Source: Flaccisagitta enflata (lineage: Eukaryota; Chaetognatha; Sagittoidea; Aphragmophora). From it: 64,000 nucleotides of DNA. The notes under the pieces are model-generated. The model had not been told where the DNA came from. It did not search any database and saw nothing but the letters and a program-made list of their open reading frames with translations. This document shows, piece by piece, positions 48,883-60,065 of this stretch; within the stretch, counting starts at the first letter, position 1; each line of letters begins with the position of its first letter. A program made the translations under genes and the position numbers. Location: the NCBI GenBank assembly GCA_965153355.1, contig OZ231126.1, positions 17,422,001 through 17,486,000 on the forward strand, written 5' to 3'.

Positions 48883-49640
48883 AGTCGCCCAAGGGCAATA
48901 TGTGGTCAGCGATACCCGTTGCCCTGCTATGTATGTTGGTGAATGTAGGTGATGCCGTGATGGGTAGCAGGGCAGCGGCCCTGAAGGAGACGATGTCCTG
49001 TAGAACACAGGGGGACTTCGTCCGTTTGTCCGTCTGCGTGTGCAGATTTGAGCCTTGAGGCTGGCTGGGATTTGAGCCACAAGGCTGGGATTTGAGCCTT
49101 GAGGATTGGATTTGGGCCTCGAGGCTGGAATTTGAGGCTCAAGGCTGGGATTTGAGGCTCAAGGCTGGGATTTGAGCCTTGAGGCTGGAATTTGTGCCTC
49201 AAGGCTAGAATTTGAGCCGTGAGGCTAGGATTTAAGCCTTTAGGCTAGGATTTGAGCCTTGAGGCTGGGATTTGAGCCTTGAGGCTAGGATTTGAGCCTT
49301 GAGGCTGGGATTTGAGGCTTGAGGCTAGGATTTGAGCCCCAAGGATGGTATTTGAGCCTCGAGGCTCGGATTTGAGCCTTGAGGCTGGGATTTGGCTCAA
49401 GGCTGGGATTTGAGCATGGAGACTGGGATTTAGCCTTGAGGGCTCAGTTTGAACGCGGGGCTGGGATTTGAGCCCAGCAGAGGCTGGGATTTGAGCCTGG
49501 GGGCTGGGATTTGGGCTATCAAGGCTGGGGTTTGAGCCTCAGAGTAGGGGGACACTTGCACGCACGAGCAGATGAGCAGACGACAAAAAGTCCTGTGTTC
49601 TACAGGACATTGTCCCCTCCAGGGCCGCTGCCCAAAAACC
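48883..49640 (+). mobile_element. Family-2 composite element (2j)
   Basis: Left GTCGCCCAAGGGCAATATGT, GGCAGCGGCCCTGAAGG, GATGTCCTGTAGAACACAGG; a long core of about 25 units of TTTGAGCCTTGAGGCTGGGA (49,045-49,540); right TCCTGTGTTCTACAGGACAT, GGGCCGCTGCCCAAAAA. Confidence 0.85.
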
Positions 49641-50047
49641 GGGATTGTGAGAAGGACGAAGCTTATATAACAAATAATTGCCATCTCTAATTGAGCAGTA
49701 TAATAGTGACAAAGTAGATTGCGAAATTATAAATAGCAGCAATCTTACAAACACACTTTTTACAAAATTCCACCAATTCGTGGAGACTTTGTGGGGAAAA
49801 AATCAAGAAGAACTGTGACGAAATAACAAAATAACGAAATATCGCCTATTACAAAGTACTACTAAGACATAAGAATTGCAACACCTAGGGTACAAATTCA
49901 TTTAATCACCGATATGGTTCAATACAATTCAATAAAAGTCAAAACAAGCAAATAAATATAATGTTTGTTCCTCGTGAGCCTGAATGACAGATTTCATTTG
50001 CTTCGTGAGGTAATTTGGTCTGACTTGTCTGCAGATCTTCTGTGCAG

Positions 50048-50229
50048 TTTTTAGTTGCGGACACGCAACTCTATAAGAGGCTTTGTCCGTCCGTCCGTCC
50101 GTCCGTCTGTCCGTTGGTTGGTCCGTGACCACGAGTCGAAAAGTGGAAAAATGAGCGTTTTAAAACATTTTTAGTTGCAGGCAGTGCATTTCCGCCCCTG
50201 CCCACCTGTCCGCAACTGGTGGCCGTGTA
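50048..50229 (-). mobile_element. Family-1 repeat, copy M, tag AGTTGCGGAC
   Basis: Right end TTTTTAGTTGCGGAC at 50,048; array (GTCC)n; left tag complement GTCCGCAACT (50,208-50,217), then GGTGGCCGTGTATC. The last bases of the left end are lost. Confidence 0.82.
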
Positions 50230-50475
50230 TCAAATCTGCTATCAAAATTGAGATGTCAGAACTCAAAATTTTGGGTTTCCCATAACGGTATGTCCAACAG
50301 GGGATAACTTCTGGTAAGGTAGTAGTGATGTTCAAAATTTATGTCACCTGATGCCCAAGACGGCACAACAATAAGAACGCAATGGTGAATTTCATTATCA
50401 TTGCGTTTAGTTATTTAAGTAGAGTCTAATAAATACATATATTTTCAATTGAACATATTTCATAACACTTGCGAT

Positions 50476-52032
50476 TCACATGTTTGACGTTAGCCACTGG
50501 TTAACACCTTTGATCAACACATTTTCTTTCCCCAATACCGGGTCCTCATTTTCCCGCTCCCTCAAATTCGTATTCTTATCATATTTCTCCATCGATTCCT
50601 TTTTCTGGTCATTAATTTCAAACCCATTTTCTTTGACAATAATTTTCTCCTCCGAATTCATCCCATTTTCCACTCCCTTATCATCATCATCATCAACATC
50701 GCCTTCCTCCAAGTCTTCTCCACCAACGTACATCAATTCGTCGAATTTTTTCGTGAATACACAGACGCCATCAACCGGGAACGCAATTGTCCACTATAAT
50801 TCGTAAGCAGCCGAAAATGACGCAGACCACGGGCGCGAAAATGGACGGCGCCAAATGTTTCGAGGGAATAACGATGACGCCGAAAATGACGTTATAACCA
50901 TGCCAAAAAAAAAAAATTGCACAACTTTTTGACGACTCTTGGTTCGTTCATAGGAGGTGAAACTATAAAAAATCAGTGAGCATTCTAAAGAGCTTCAAAA
51001 AATCTATCAATTGAGTGGTGTCAGAGCGTTGTAGCTCAAAAACTTTAGAAACTACAATGATATGAAGTAATAATGTCAATTCTGCTTACTGCCAGAAAGA
51101 GCGTTTTTACACATCCTTTTGAACTGTACCATTCACTTTCATATAATCATAATTTCTAAACGGATTAAGTTACAAATTTCTGCTTGGCGCCATTTTGAAG
51201 AAAATTTTCTAAATTTTTTTTTACTCATGAATTTTTTTGAGTTTAGGTCAGTATTTACATTGATACATATGAAAAAGAGGAAAATTCTTATGATTGATTG
51301 ATTGGTTTTGAGGGAAGTGGAGTTATTAACTTCATTTAGTTGTCATTCCCAAACAGAAAAAGCTATAACATTCTGCTTGGTCTAGTTTTAAAGAATTTTT
51401 GAATATCTTTCTAACGGTCACTGATTTTTTATAGTTTACTATACAAAGAGCAATGGGGCGTGTGTTTAAAGGTAAGTGTGCAATTTTTTTCTTTGGCATG
51501 GTTAAACGCAGCGGATAAAGACGAGCAGAGACACGCGCGCCGCGGCCAGCTTGGCCAATATTTCCGGTACGTCGCTGAAAACGTAGTTTCCGTAGATGAT
51601 GATCATCACGCTCCCGGAAGCGGATGAGAAGTGTGCAATCGAGCAAATGATATGCCAAGGAACTCTTCGAACGAAACGCCTCAACTGGGGTGGGAGAAGG
51701 GAAGCCCACGGCCTGACCAATGTAAGTAGGACAAGGAGCGAGGCGCAGATAGTGTTGGAGGCGAAAAAAAACAATTTACAAATATCTCCTTGGCTCCGCA
51801 TTTGGTAAATGTATCTGGATCGATTCTGTACTGCGCCGTGGCGGTGAATAAACTCGTTAGGATGAACACAGCCATGGGCAGCATCGAAGCGGCGACGGGG
51901 TGACGGGAGCTGATGAAATATTCCCGTCGGTGGAAATGGACGAAAGTGGAGAGAGTGAGTACGACTGTGACCGTAGAAGACGCGATGGAAACACTTTGGA
52001 GAAAGGTCAAACCTTCGTAGCATCCCTGAATG
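50476..52032 (-). pseudogene. Broken copy of the XK-like gene, second-exon region
   Basis: From GCYEGLTFLQSVS (just after a TTCAG acceptor near 52,027) it parallels the intact gene: HPVAAS-LPMA-FILTSLF, RIDPDTF, the block around RVPWHIICS, SGSVMIIIYGNYVF, then VIVIPSKHLAPSIFAP and CVPG. The lesions are a frameshift in an 8-base A run at 51,764-51,771, a 606-bp MITE at 50,897-51,502, a TGA after CVPG at 50,771-50,773 where the intact gene has Arg, and a one-base insertion shortly after it. Past these the frame of the charged tail resumes to about 50,476. No copy of the first exon was found upstream. A single-base error in the assembly could explain one frameshift but not all the lesions. Confidence 0.8.
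50897..51502. mobile_element. 606-bp TA-flanked MITE inside the XK-like pseudogene
   Basis: The ends are ACCATGCCAAA on the left and its inverted copy TTTGGCATGGT on the right, extended by a shared ATTGCACA. Farther in lies a second inverted block, ACTATAAAAAATCAGTGA. TA flanks both ends (50,895-50,896 and 51,503-51,504), as expected for the Tc1/mariner group. No transposase reading frame was seen. Confidence 0.85.
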
Positions 52033-52345
52033 ATAGATAAAAGTGAAATCGGAAATTTGTTTTACTTGGCATTTACAACTTTGAGCGTTTGGTCGATTGT
52101 CCGTGATTGTCACACGTGAGTGTACATGTGAAATTTCAAGTAAAAATATGTTCTACTTAAGAAATTGATGATTTACTCATGTATGTGTCCAGTCGTAGAA
52201 TGCAACAACGAAGAATTGATTCCCCTTAAAAACACACAAGCTTCTTATATACAATTTTAATTGGAATACAAGGTTTCTTTTTTTAATCACATGCCGCGAG
52301 ACTGTACACCCCTCTATGTTGGTTGGTTGGTCGATCGGTTGGTTG

Positions 52346-52905
52346 GTCTCCTTTTGGGCAGCGCCCCTAAAGGGGTCGATGACCTATACTTTCACACATA
52401 TGGGGAATTTTATCCTTCTTCTCCTTCTCCTTCTCCGTCCGTCCCCCCCCCAACTCAAGGCCTCAGGCTCAAGGCCTAAATCCCAGTCTCAACCCCAAAT
52501 GCCAGCCTCAAGGCCCAAATCTCAGCCTCAAGGCTCAAATTCCAGACTCAAATCCCATCCTTGAAACCGAAAACCCATTCCCAAGACCCAAATCATATCC
52601 TCAAGGCCCAAATCGAATCATTGAGGCTTAATCTCAGCCTCCAGGCCCAAATCCCAGCCCCAAGGCCCAAATCCCACCCTCGAGGCCTCAATCCCAGCCT
52701 TGAGGCCCAAACCCAAGTCTTGAGGCCCAAATCTTAGCCTCGATGCCCAAATCCCAGCCTAAAGCCCCAAAATCAGCCTTCAGCCTTGATGTGTGAAAGC
52801 ATAGGTCATCGACCCCTTTCAGGCCACTGCCCTGCACCCTCCCTCAACTTCAAGCAGAACCTACTTAGGCAGGAACCGGGTACCGCTAACCATCTAACTT
52901 TTGCG
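52346..52905 (-). mobile_element. Family-2 composite element (2k)
   Basis: TTTGGGCAGCGCCCCTAAAG, GATGACCTATACTTTC, CTTCTCCTTCTCCTTCTCC, GTCCGTCCC; core of units such as CTCAAGGCCCAAATCCCAGC; then GTGTGAAAGCATAGGTCATC, GCCACTGCCCTGC and GGGTACCGCTAACCATC. Confidence 0.82.
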
Positions 52906-52949
52906 CTTTTGCGACTGTTTACTTTTCTGGCGTTTTTGGCGTTTTTGGC

Positions 52950-53475
52950 GTAGAACACAGGGGGACTTTTGTTTGTCCGTCCGTTTGTCTGTCCATCTGT
53001 TTGTCCGTCCGTCCCCCCCAGGCCCTCTCAGGCCTGAAATCTGCCCTATCAGGCCTGAAATCTGCCCTATCAGGCCTGAAATCTGCCCTCTCAAGCCTTG
53101 AATCTGCCCTCTCAGGCCTGAAATCTGCCCTCAGGCCTGCAATCTGTCCTCACAGGTCTTAAATCTGCCCTCTCATGCAGATTCAAGGCTTGAGAGGGCA
53201 GATTTCAGGTCTGAGAGGGTAGATTTCAGGCCTGATAGGGCAGATTTAAGGCCTGAGGCGGCAGATTTCAGGCCTGAGAGGGCCTGGGGGAGATGGATGG
53301 ATGGACGGACGGACGGACGGACGGACGGACGGACGGACGGACGGACGGAAAAACAAAAGTCGCCTTGTGTTCTACAGGACCTCGTCCCCTTTGGGGCCGC
53401 TGCCCTGCTTCCTCTCACTCCAATTCACTATCAAGCAAAGCAGGGCAACGGGTATTGCCCTTGGACGACCTGTTG
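52950..53475. mobile_element. Family-2 derived palindrome (2l)
   Basis: GTAGAACACAGGGGGACTTT with a (GTCC)n array and units GCCTGAAATCTGCCCTATCAG runs inward to about 53,170. From there the same modules return inverted, ending ACGGACGGACGG, AGTCGCCTTGTGTTCTACAG and GGGGCCGCTGCCCTGCTTCC. The left segment follows in reverse to 53,470. Confidence 0.78.
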
Positions 53476-53700
53476 ATCTTTTTGAGCTCACGGCTCCTTC
53501 CCATATGCCCAAGTGACCTTTTTAGGAAGCTGGCCCAAAGGGCCAATGTCCTGGTGACTAATGGTGACTAAAGTTTCAATGGCCGCTTAGGTATACAATA
53601 TGCTCACTTATTTTCATACTGTCATCATTTTCACTCTTTCACTCTTCTTGTTCATCTTTTCTTTTTTAGACCTACTACCTTACTTTTTTTTTTCTTTGTC

Positions 53701-53826
53701 ATTTTTAGGTGCGCCAAAGCACCTCTATAATTGGCTGTGTCTGTCGGTCTGTCTGTTGGTCTGTATGCAAGTTAGTAATGCATTTGTTCAAAAATCCACA
53801 CCTTATTGGCCTACTTGGCCTTGTTT
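53701..53826 (-). mobile_element. Family-1 repeat, copy O, GGTGCG type
   Basis: Reverse-oriented relative of copy A: hairpin AGGTGCGCCAAAGCACCT, CTCTATAATTGG, GTCTGTCGGTC array, left ACACCTTATTGGCCTACTTG and GGCCTTGTT. The left tag keeps only part of its match. Confidence 0.75.
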
Positions 53827-53829
53827 TTT

Positions 53830-54205
53830 TTATTTGATATTGTTTTTTTATCTTTATATCTTTCTTTATTCTCTTTCTTTCTTCTTATCTTTTCACCTCT
53901 TTCTTTCTTTTTTTCTTCTTTTTTTTCGCTTCTTTCTTTCTTTCTTTCTTTCGTTCTTTTTTCATTTCCTTCTTTCTTTCTTTCTGTCTTTCTTTCTTTC
54001 TTTCTTTCTGTCTGTCTTTCTTTCTTTCTTTCTTTTTTTTCTTTCTTTCCTTATTTTTTCTTTTTCATTCTTTTTTCTTTTTTTTTTCTTTCATTCTTTC
54101 ATCCTTTCTTTCTTTCTTTTTCTCCTTCTTTCTTTCTTTCATTCTTTATTCTTTTTTTGTCTCTTTCTGTCTTTGTTTGATTGTTTGTTTGTTTGTTTGT
54201 TTATT
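53830..54205. repeat. (TTTC)n-rich polypyrimidine tract
   Basis: TTTC units with T-rich interruptions, ending (TTTG)n; flanked by family-1 copies on both sides. Confidence 0.92.
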
Positions 54206-54229
54206 TGTACGGACAGGGAAAAAACTGCC

Positions 54230-54462
54230 ACTGATTAACCAAGTGACGGATCGACGGACCATTGAACCGACTGACTGACATGCAGTATTATATACAGATG
54301 CGAGGACGCATCTAAAAAAACAACTAGTTAGTAGTTACTCAGGAAAACAAATATTTGTGGATGGGTGGGCAGGGGCGCACAACCGCCCCGCCCTCCAGAC
54401 ACATAAACACGGGCCAACGGACGAACAGAGCCTCTTATGGAGTAGCGTGTCCGCGACAAAAA
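54230..54462 (+). mobile_element. Two family-1 right halves in series
   Basis: First, GACGGATCGACGGACC to hairpin GATGCGAGGACGCATC and an A run (ending 54,317). Second, GGATGGGTGGGCAGGGGCG to CTCTTATGGAGTAGCGTG and TCCGCGAC followed by A's (ending about 54,462). Left ends were not found. Confidence 0.6.
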
Positions 54463-54632
54463 AGGAGAGAGATGCCACTGAAGCGTCAGCTTGTTTGAAG
54501 TGTCATTCTATAGCTGAGCATCCCATTTCTCTCGATAAAACGGGCGACGTTGTTTACTTAAGCCTCAACGACAAAGTTTGTCTTTTCCCTTCTGAAGAGC
54601 TACAGGGTTATCAGGCTTTATACACGGCCTAA
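54462..54632 (+). CDS. Possible coding fragment, C-terminal exon-like
   Basis: The frame encodes EASACLKCHSIAEHPISLDK, then TGDVVYLSLNDKVCLFP and SEELQGYQALYTA before TAA. The composition is protein-like rather than repeat-like, and there is a C-x-x-C-H. It starts directly after the right end of a family-1 repeat, so no convincing acceptor is visible. I do not recognise the family. Confidence 0.28.
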   Translation, partial: KERDATEASACLKCHSIAEHPISLDKTGDVVYLSLNDKVCLFPSEELQGYQALYTA

Positions 54633-54742
54633 ACTAAAACTGTAAACTTTGGTATTTTCCTTATGGAATGATTGTGATGAAATTGTTTATTGAATCTTGG
54701 ATTCATTGTTTTTGAAAGAAAAAAAAACTTCTTCTTTCATCC

Positions 54743-54996
54743 TTTTTAGTCGCTGCCTAACGACTCTATAAGAGGGTGTGTCCCTTGGTAGGTAGGTCTG
54801 TCTGAATGTCTGTCTGAATGAAATAGGAAAATTTTGATGACGCGAAATCGACTGAAAAACGGATTTCTGACCATCACAGCTCCTGCCTGGCGTCAATACA
54901 GCCCCCGCCCACTTACATACCGCCCCTGCCCACCCGCATTACTGCCCCTGCCCACCAGCAGCGACTACGGATTGGCCGTGTATCCGGCCTTGTTTT
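54743..54996 (-). mobile_element. Family-1 repeat, copy R, tag AGTCGCTGC
   Basis: Right end TTTTTAGTCGCTGCC (54,748-54,756 is the tag) with hairpin partner AACGACT, CTCTATAAGAGG, array GGTAGGTAGGTCTGTC, then GCAGCGACT (54,958-54,966), CGGATTGGCCGTGTATCC and GGCCTTGTT. Confidence 0.85.
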
Positions 54997-55000
54997 CTTG

Positions 55001-55063
<63 letters not shown>

Positions 55064-55075
55064 TTTTTCTTTTTT

Positions 55076-55131
<56 letters not shown>

Positions 55132-55334
55132 TTTGTCTTCCCTTTCATTCTTTGTTTCTTTGTTTCTGTTTCCTTATTTCTTTGTTTCTTTGTTTCTTTG
55201 TTTCGCTGTTTCGTTGCTTCGTTGTTTCGTTGCTTCTTTGTTTCTTTGTTTCTTTGTTTGTTTGCTTCTTCGTTTCTTCGTTTCTTTGTTTCTTTGTTTC
55301 CCTCTATTCCTCTTTCTTTCATTTTTTTATTTCC

Positions 55335-55407
<73 letters not shown>

Positions 55408-55484
55408 TCCTTCTTTCTTTCTTTCTTTCTTTCTCTCTAACTTTCTTCCTATCTTTCTTTCCCTTCATTTTTCTTTCTTCCCTC
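54990..55484. repeat. (TTTC)n arrays with a TTTG(T/C) middle
   Basis: Two long TTTC blocks (54,998-55,133 and 55,337-55,437) around a TTTCTTTG section. It lies exactly between two family-1 copies, so it may have grown from their tails. Confidence 0.93.
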
Positions 55485-55726
55485 TTTTTTTAGTCGCGTG
55501 CTACGCGACTCTACACCCCGCTTTGTTGGTCCGTCTGTCGGTCCTTCCGTCCGCCCGTCCGCCCGTCCGTCCATCCGTCCGTCCATCCGTCCGTCCGTCA
55601 CACTTTACTTTTTGGGGTCTTTGGGGTTTTTGGCCTCACTGCTCTTGCCCAAATGATCAAATGACCTCAAAAACGGCCCCTGCCCCCCACCACGCGACTG
55701 GGGTAGCCGTGTATCCGGCCTTGTTT
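55485..55726 (-). mobile_element. Family-1 repeat, copy S, tag AGTCGCGTG
   Basis: Hairpin AGTCGCGTGCTACGCGACT at 55,492, (GTCC)n array 55,530-55,600, left complement CACGCGACT (55,691-55,699), then GTAGCCGTGTATCCGGCC and TTGTT. It sits between two (TTTC)n arrays. Confidence 0.87.
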
Positions 55727-55756
55727 CCCGTCCATTCCTCCATTCCTCCATTTCTA

Positions 55757-55806
<50 letters not shown>

Positions 55807-55807
55807 C

Positions 55808-55838
<31 letters not shown>

Positions 55839-55884
55839 CTCTTTCTTTCTTTCTTTCTCTCTTTCTTTCTTTCTTTCTTAATTG

Positions 55885-55965
<81 letters not shown>
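55757..55965. repeat. (TTTC)n microsatellite
   Basis: About 50 TTTC units with TCTC interruptions between family-1 copies S and T. Confidence 0.94.
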
Positions 55966-55966
<1 letters not shown>

Positions 55967-55979
55967 TGATCCATCTCTA

Positions 55980-56258
55980 TTTTTAGATGCGTCCTCGCAT
56001 CTCTATAATAGGCTGTGTCCGTTGGTCTGTCGGTCGGTCTGTTAGTCGGTAACGCATTCATTAAAAACATCAAAATCAAGCATTTTTTCAACAGAAAAGT
56101 GGTTCTGACCCAGTAAAAGAAGCATACATCTAGTTATTCATTAAATCATTAATTCATTCACAAATGACATTCATTCTTAAAAAAACATTCATTCATAAAA
56201 AACATTCATTCATAAAAAACGTTCATTCAAAGAGGACGCATCGTTGGCCTACTTGGTT
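55980..56258 (-). mobile_element. Family-1 repeat, copy T, tag GATGCGTCC, with CATTCA core
   Basis: Hairpin GATGCGTCCTCGCATC at 55,986; CTCTATAATAGG; GGTCTGTCGGTCGGTC; a core of ATTCATTCA/AAAAAC units; left complement GGACGCATC (56,234-56,242) and GGCCTACTTGGTT. Confidence 0.82.
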
Positions 56259-56732
56259 CTTTCGCTGTCGCTTTTCCTTCCGAATTCCCTGATGCATCAT
56301 CTCCTAGCTCCTTCGGGAGGGTCCATCGATAATGAAAACGATGTAATTAATCAAGCTTTGCCGCCATCGGCTAATTCCCCAGGGCAATCACCGGCCAATG
56401 ACATCGACTAATTCCCCAGGGCGATTCATGGCCAATGACGTTGGCTTATGCTAACGGATGACCCTTTTCCAATATCCTCTAGTTAGTTCCACCGCCGTTG
56501 CGCAGTTACGCCATTACGGCTATTGACGCAGCTACGGCATTGCGCCATTAAGGCTTTTTACGCAGTCACGTCGTCACGGAGTCCTCCAAAGCGAATATTT
56601 CCACATTCGTTGGTTCCAATTGCACATTGGAAGAGAAAATATTCATGAACATAACTGTATGTATATATTTGTTGGTGTATCTGCGCATGCGTACGACCGT
56701 GGTTCTGCCCATCCGTCCAATCATCGGTGAGT
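56259..56732. repeat. Short degenerate tandem repeats
   Basis: Two 38-bp units containing CTAATTCCCCAGGGC (from 56,365 and 56,403), then a stretch of GCAGTTACGCCATTACGG-like words to about 56,580. No function is apparent. Confidence 0.55.
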
Positions 56733-57025
56733 TCGTCTGTCTGTCTGTCTGTCTTTCTGACTGTCTGTCTGTCTGTCTGTCTGCCTGTCTGTCTGCGTCT
56801 GTCTCTGTGTCTGCTTCTGTCTGCCCGTCTGTCTGTCTGTCACTGTCAGTCACTCTGTCTGTCTGTCTGTCTGTCTGTCTGCGTCTGTCTTTCTGTCTGC
56901 TTCTGTCTGCTTCTGTCTGTCCGTCTGTCTGTCTCTATCAGTCCGTAAGTCAGTCAGTCTGTCTGTCTGTGTGTCACCCTGTCTGTCTCCCTGTCTTTCT
57001 CTCTGTCTATCTCTCTGTCTGTCCA
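56733..57025. repeat. (TCTG)n array
   Basis: TCTG units with CGTCTG and TTCTGTC interruptions for about 290 bases. Confidence 0.93.
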
Positions 57026-57389
57026 TCAGTGTAAAGCTTGTTACGCGTGTCTCACTTGTCACTTCAATTTTAACGAACATGTTTCTAAACCTTAGAATCT
57101 CAGACCCAGTTCTGGCCCGATTTGATCCTGTTTTTAAAGCAGCATGAAAACAAAACCAGCGTTTAACATCGAGTCACTAAATAAAGCACGAAAACAAAGG
57201 ACTGACAGGATGCCCCCAGCATTACCACACGAAGCCACGATAAACGACGCCTTTAATTGATTCTCTAGGAAATAGATTTGATATACGACGCCTTAAGGGG
57301 AAAGAGTGGTGAGTTATGAAAAATTATGAAAGCATAACGTTTTGTAGTATTCACTTTGCTGAATTCAAATCTCTTGGAAATAGTTTTCT

Positions 57390-58165
57390 AGACCTCCAAT
57401 TAGCCTTCTCAGGACTGAAATCAGCCCTCTCAGGCCTCAGATTAGCACTTCCAGACCTCCAATCAGCCTTCTCAGACATGACCTCAGCCCTTTCAGAGCT
57501 CAAATCAGCTCCTCCAAACTTCAAATCAGCCTTCTCAGACAAGAAATCAGCCCTTTCAGGCCTCAAATCAGCTCTTTTCAGGCCCAAAATAAGCCCTCTC
57601 AGGCCCGAAATAAGCCTTCTAAGACCTGAAATCAGCTCATTCAGGACTCAAATCAGCCATCCTATGCCCAAAATCAACCCTCGCTGACCTGAATAAAGCT
57701 TTTGGGCAGCGGCCCCGAAGGGCATAAAGTCCTGTAGAACAAAGGGGGACTTTCAATTGATTGTCCATCCCCCCTCTCAGGCCCTAAATCTGCCCTCTCA
57801 AGCCTAAAATCCGCCCTCTCAGGCCTGAAATATGCCCTCTCAGGCCTGAAATATGGTCCCTCCGGGGCTGCTGCTCCATTAACCTCATTCTTCCTTGATG
57901 ATGATGACTAACAATGGGGCAATAGGAACCGCTGTCCATATGACGCTTGAGCGACCTGTTTTTTGGGCAGCGGCCCCGAAGAGAGGGCCTTCGGGGGCGG
58001 AAGGATGGAATGATGGACGGACAAACAAAAGTCACCCTGTGTTCTACAGGACTTCGTCCCCTTAGGGACTGCTGCTCTGCTTCCTTTTACTCCATTTTAC
58101 AATCATGCGAAGCAGGGCAACGGGTAATGCTGACCACATGTTGCCCTTGGGCGACCTGTTTTACC
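57390..58165. mobile_element. Two adjoining family-2 elements (2m)
   Basis: Core units CAGGCCTCAAATCAGC run to 57,690. GGGCAGCGGCCCCGAAGGGC occurs at about 57,712 and again at 57,965. Between them lie GCCCTCTCAGGCCTGAAAT units and CCGCTGTCCATATGACGC. The second ends AAGCAGGGCAACGGGTAATG and CTTGGGCGACCTGTTTT before a (TC)n array. Confidence 0.72.
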
Positions 58166-58167
58166 CT

Positions 58168-58270
<103 letters not shown>

Positions 58271-58335
58271 CACAAAGGCAAGCACAAAGGCAAGCAAAAA
58301 GATAAGCACAAATACAAGCTCATAAACAAGTTTTT

Positions 58336-58814
58336 AAGTAAGTGCGTCCTCGCACTTCTATCAGAGGTCATGTCCGTCCGTCCGTTGGTCGGTTGGTTGG
58401 TTGGTCGGTTGGTTGGTTGGTTGATCACACAAACGTTTAAAATGTGCAAAACGTCTTTCTTTATTCCTACCGCCTCCCATGCCTTACCACGCTTTCATAC
58501 TGTTGTTCATACATCCATTCATTCATTCATTCATTCAATCATTCATTAATTCATTCATTCATTCATAGGAAGAAGAAGAGAAAAAAAGGAGAAGAAGAAG
58601 AAGAGAAAAAAAAATGAAAAAAAAAACAAACGAAAAAACGAAAAAAAAAAAAACAAAACAAAAAGTTTTAGAAACCGACACATGTTTCATTCATTCATTC
58701 ATTCATTCATTCATTCATTCATTCATTCATTCATTCATTCATTCATTCATTCATTCATTCAAAACGTTCATTCACAAATTCCTAATCAAGTGAGGCGCAT
58801 TTATTGGCATTGTT
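58336..58814 (-). mobile_element. Family-1 repeat with (CATT)n core
   Basis: Hairpin AAGTGCGTCCTCGCACTT, CTATCAGAGG, (GTCC)n then (GGTT)n, two (CATT)n arrays (about 58,510-58,567 and 58,686-58,760), and an eroded left end GGCGCATTTATTGGCATTG. The tag match is partial. Confidence 0.65.
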
Positions 58815-59225
58815 TACGATTCATGATCGAAGGTGGATGGAATGGGAATGGTCGATTAGATAGCCTCTGAAAAGAAAAGAAAGAATGAAGACAGAAGGTC
58901 ACAATTTAGCTGCGGACGGGTGGGCAGTCCCCGATGCGCACATTTCCATATTCGTAAGTTACGGCTACACTTAATGTATATACTCAAAATAAACATTAAG
59001 AAGGAAAATCTATCTACGAGCCTCCGTGAAAATAACCATCCATCTATCCGTCGGTACGCCCGTCTATCTGCCTACCCTTGTGTCCGTCGGTTTGTCTGTC
59101 TGAGTATTCGGTTTGTCTGTGAGATTTTCCCACATTTCATGGCTAAGCTTAGACCCAGGTCTGGCCTTATTTGATCCTGTTTAGCAGCATGAAGACAAAG
59201 CCAGTGTTTACAATCAAGTCACAAA

Positions 59226-59425
59226 GGGCGTCTCTCTAGTCCCGACCAAAAACGCGTTTCTTCCCGTTAAATGCGTTTGACAGCATGAACACATATGCAT
59301 AAATCAAAACTGTTCCATAAGGGAGTGAGCGAGCCCACGAACAGAGCATAGCAGGGCGGACCTAGTGAGCGGAGTGAGCGGTGCGAGTGAGCAAACGCAG
59401 CGAGCGACTAAGTGACCCGTTCAAA
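59226..59425. repeat. Third copy of the GAGTGAGCG repeat family
   Basis: It contains GGGCGTCTCTCTAGTCCCG, GACAGCATGAACACA and GAGCGGAGTGAGCGGTGCGA, matching the copies at 61,629 and 62,597, but the right end is eroded. Confidence 0.5.
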
Positions 59426-59838
59426 ACACAATTCAGTGAAATCCCGCTATAACGGATCTCAAGGGACTAACAAATTTTATGCGTTATTGCCGGATCGCGT
59501 TATTGCCAAAATGACTATCCCCGAGTATCTTATTTGCTATCCTCTGGTAACTACTGGGCTTTTAAAAAGAAACAGCCTTTTGTATTGCAGTCAAATGAAG
59601 CATTTTATTTTGAAAACGCGAAGATCTTGTTAACAAGTAACAAAGACGGGTGGGCAAGGGCCCACAACTCCCCTGCCGCCTTCTGTCAACACATATCATT
59701 TAATATGCTCATTTTCACAGATGTTTTATGAATGGACCATAAAAGGGATAAATTGACTTATGAACAATCTCAGAGTCGCGTCCCCAGTTTAAGATTTCAA
59801 ATCAAACAAGTGTGCCTTGAAATGAATATTTTCCCTTT

Positions 59839-60065
59839 TTTAGTTGTAGAAACACAATTTTATAAGAAGCTTTGTCCGTTGGTCCATTGGTCCATTAGTC
59901 AATCAGTTCATCATGCTCGAGTTAAAAACAAAAAAAATGATAAAGTGATAATGCAATTATTATTGTGTGGGTATGTGTGATGGGGGTGGGAGTGTGGTGA
60001 GGCTCCGGGTTGGATGCTTCTGCCCACTTGTCCGTAACAATATTGGGTTCCGCGTAACTTGTTTT
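59839..60065 (-). mobile_element. Family-1 repeat, degenerate copy
   Basis: TTTTTAGTTGTAGAAACACAA, AGAAGCTTTGTCCG, GTCCATTGGTCC array, GCCCACTTGTCCGTAACAAT and a CTTGTT end. Related to the copy at 63,467. Confidence 0.6.

Noticed and set aside
46876-49540. Regular 20-bp direct repeats resembling a CRISPR array
   Set aside because: Units are contiguous without unique spacers and lie inside eukaryotic composite repeats; these are minisatellites.
54834-55969. Long Phe/Leu/Ser frames over 54.8-56.0 kb
   Set aside because: They cover (TTTC)n arrays and family-1 repeats; no splice sites and no protein-like segment.
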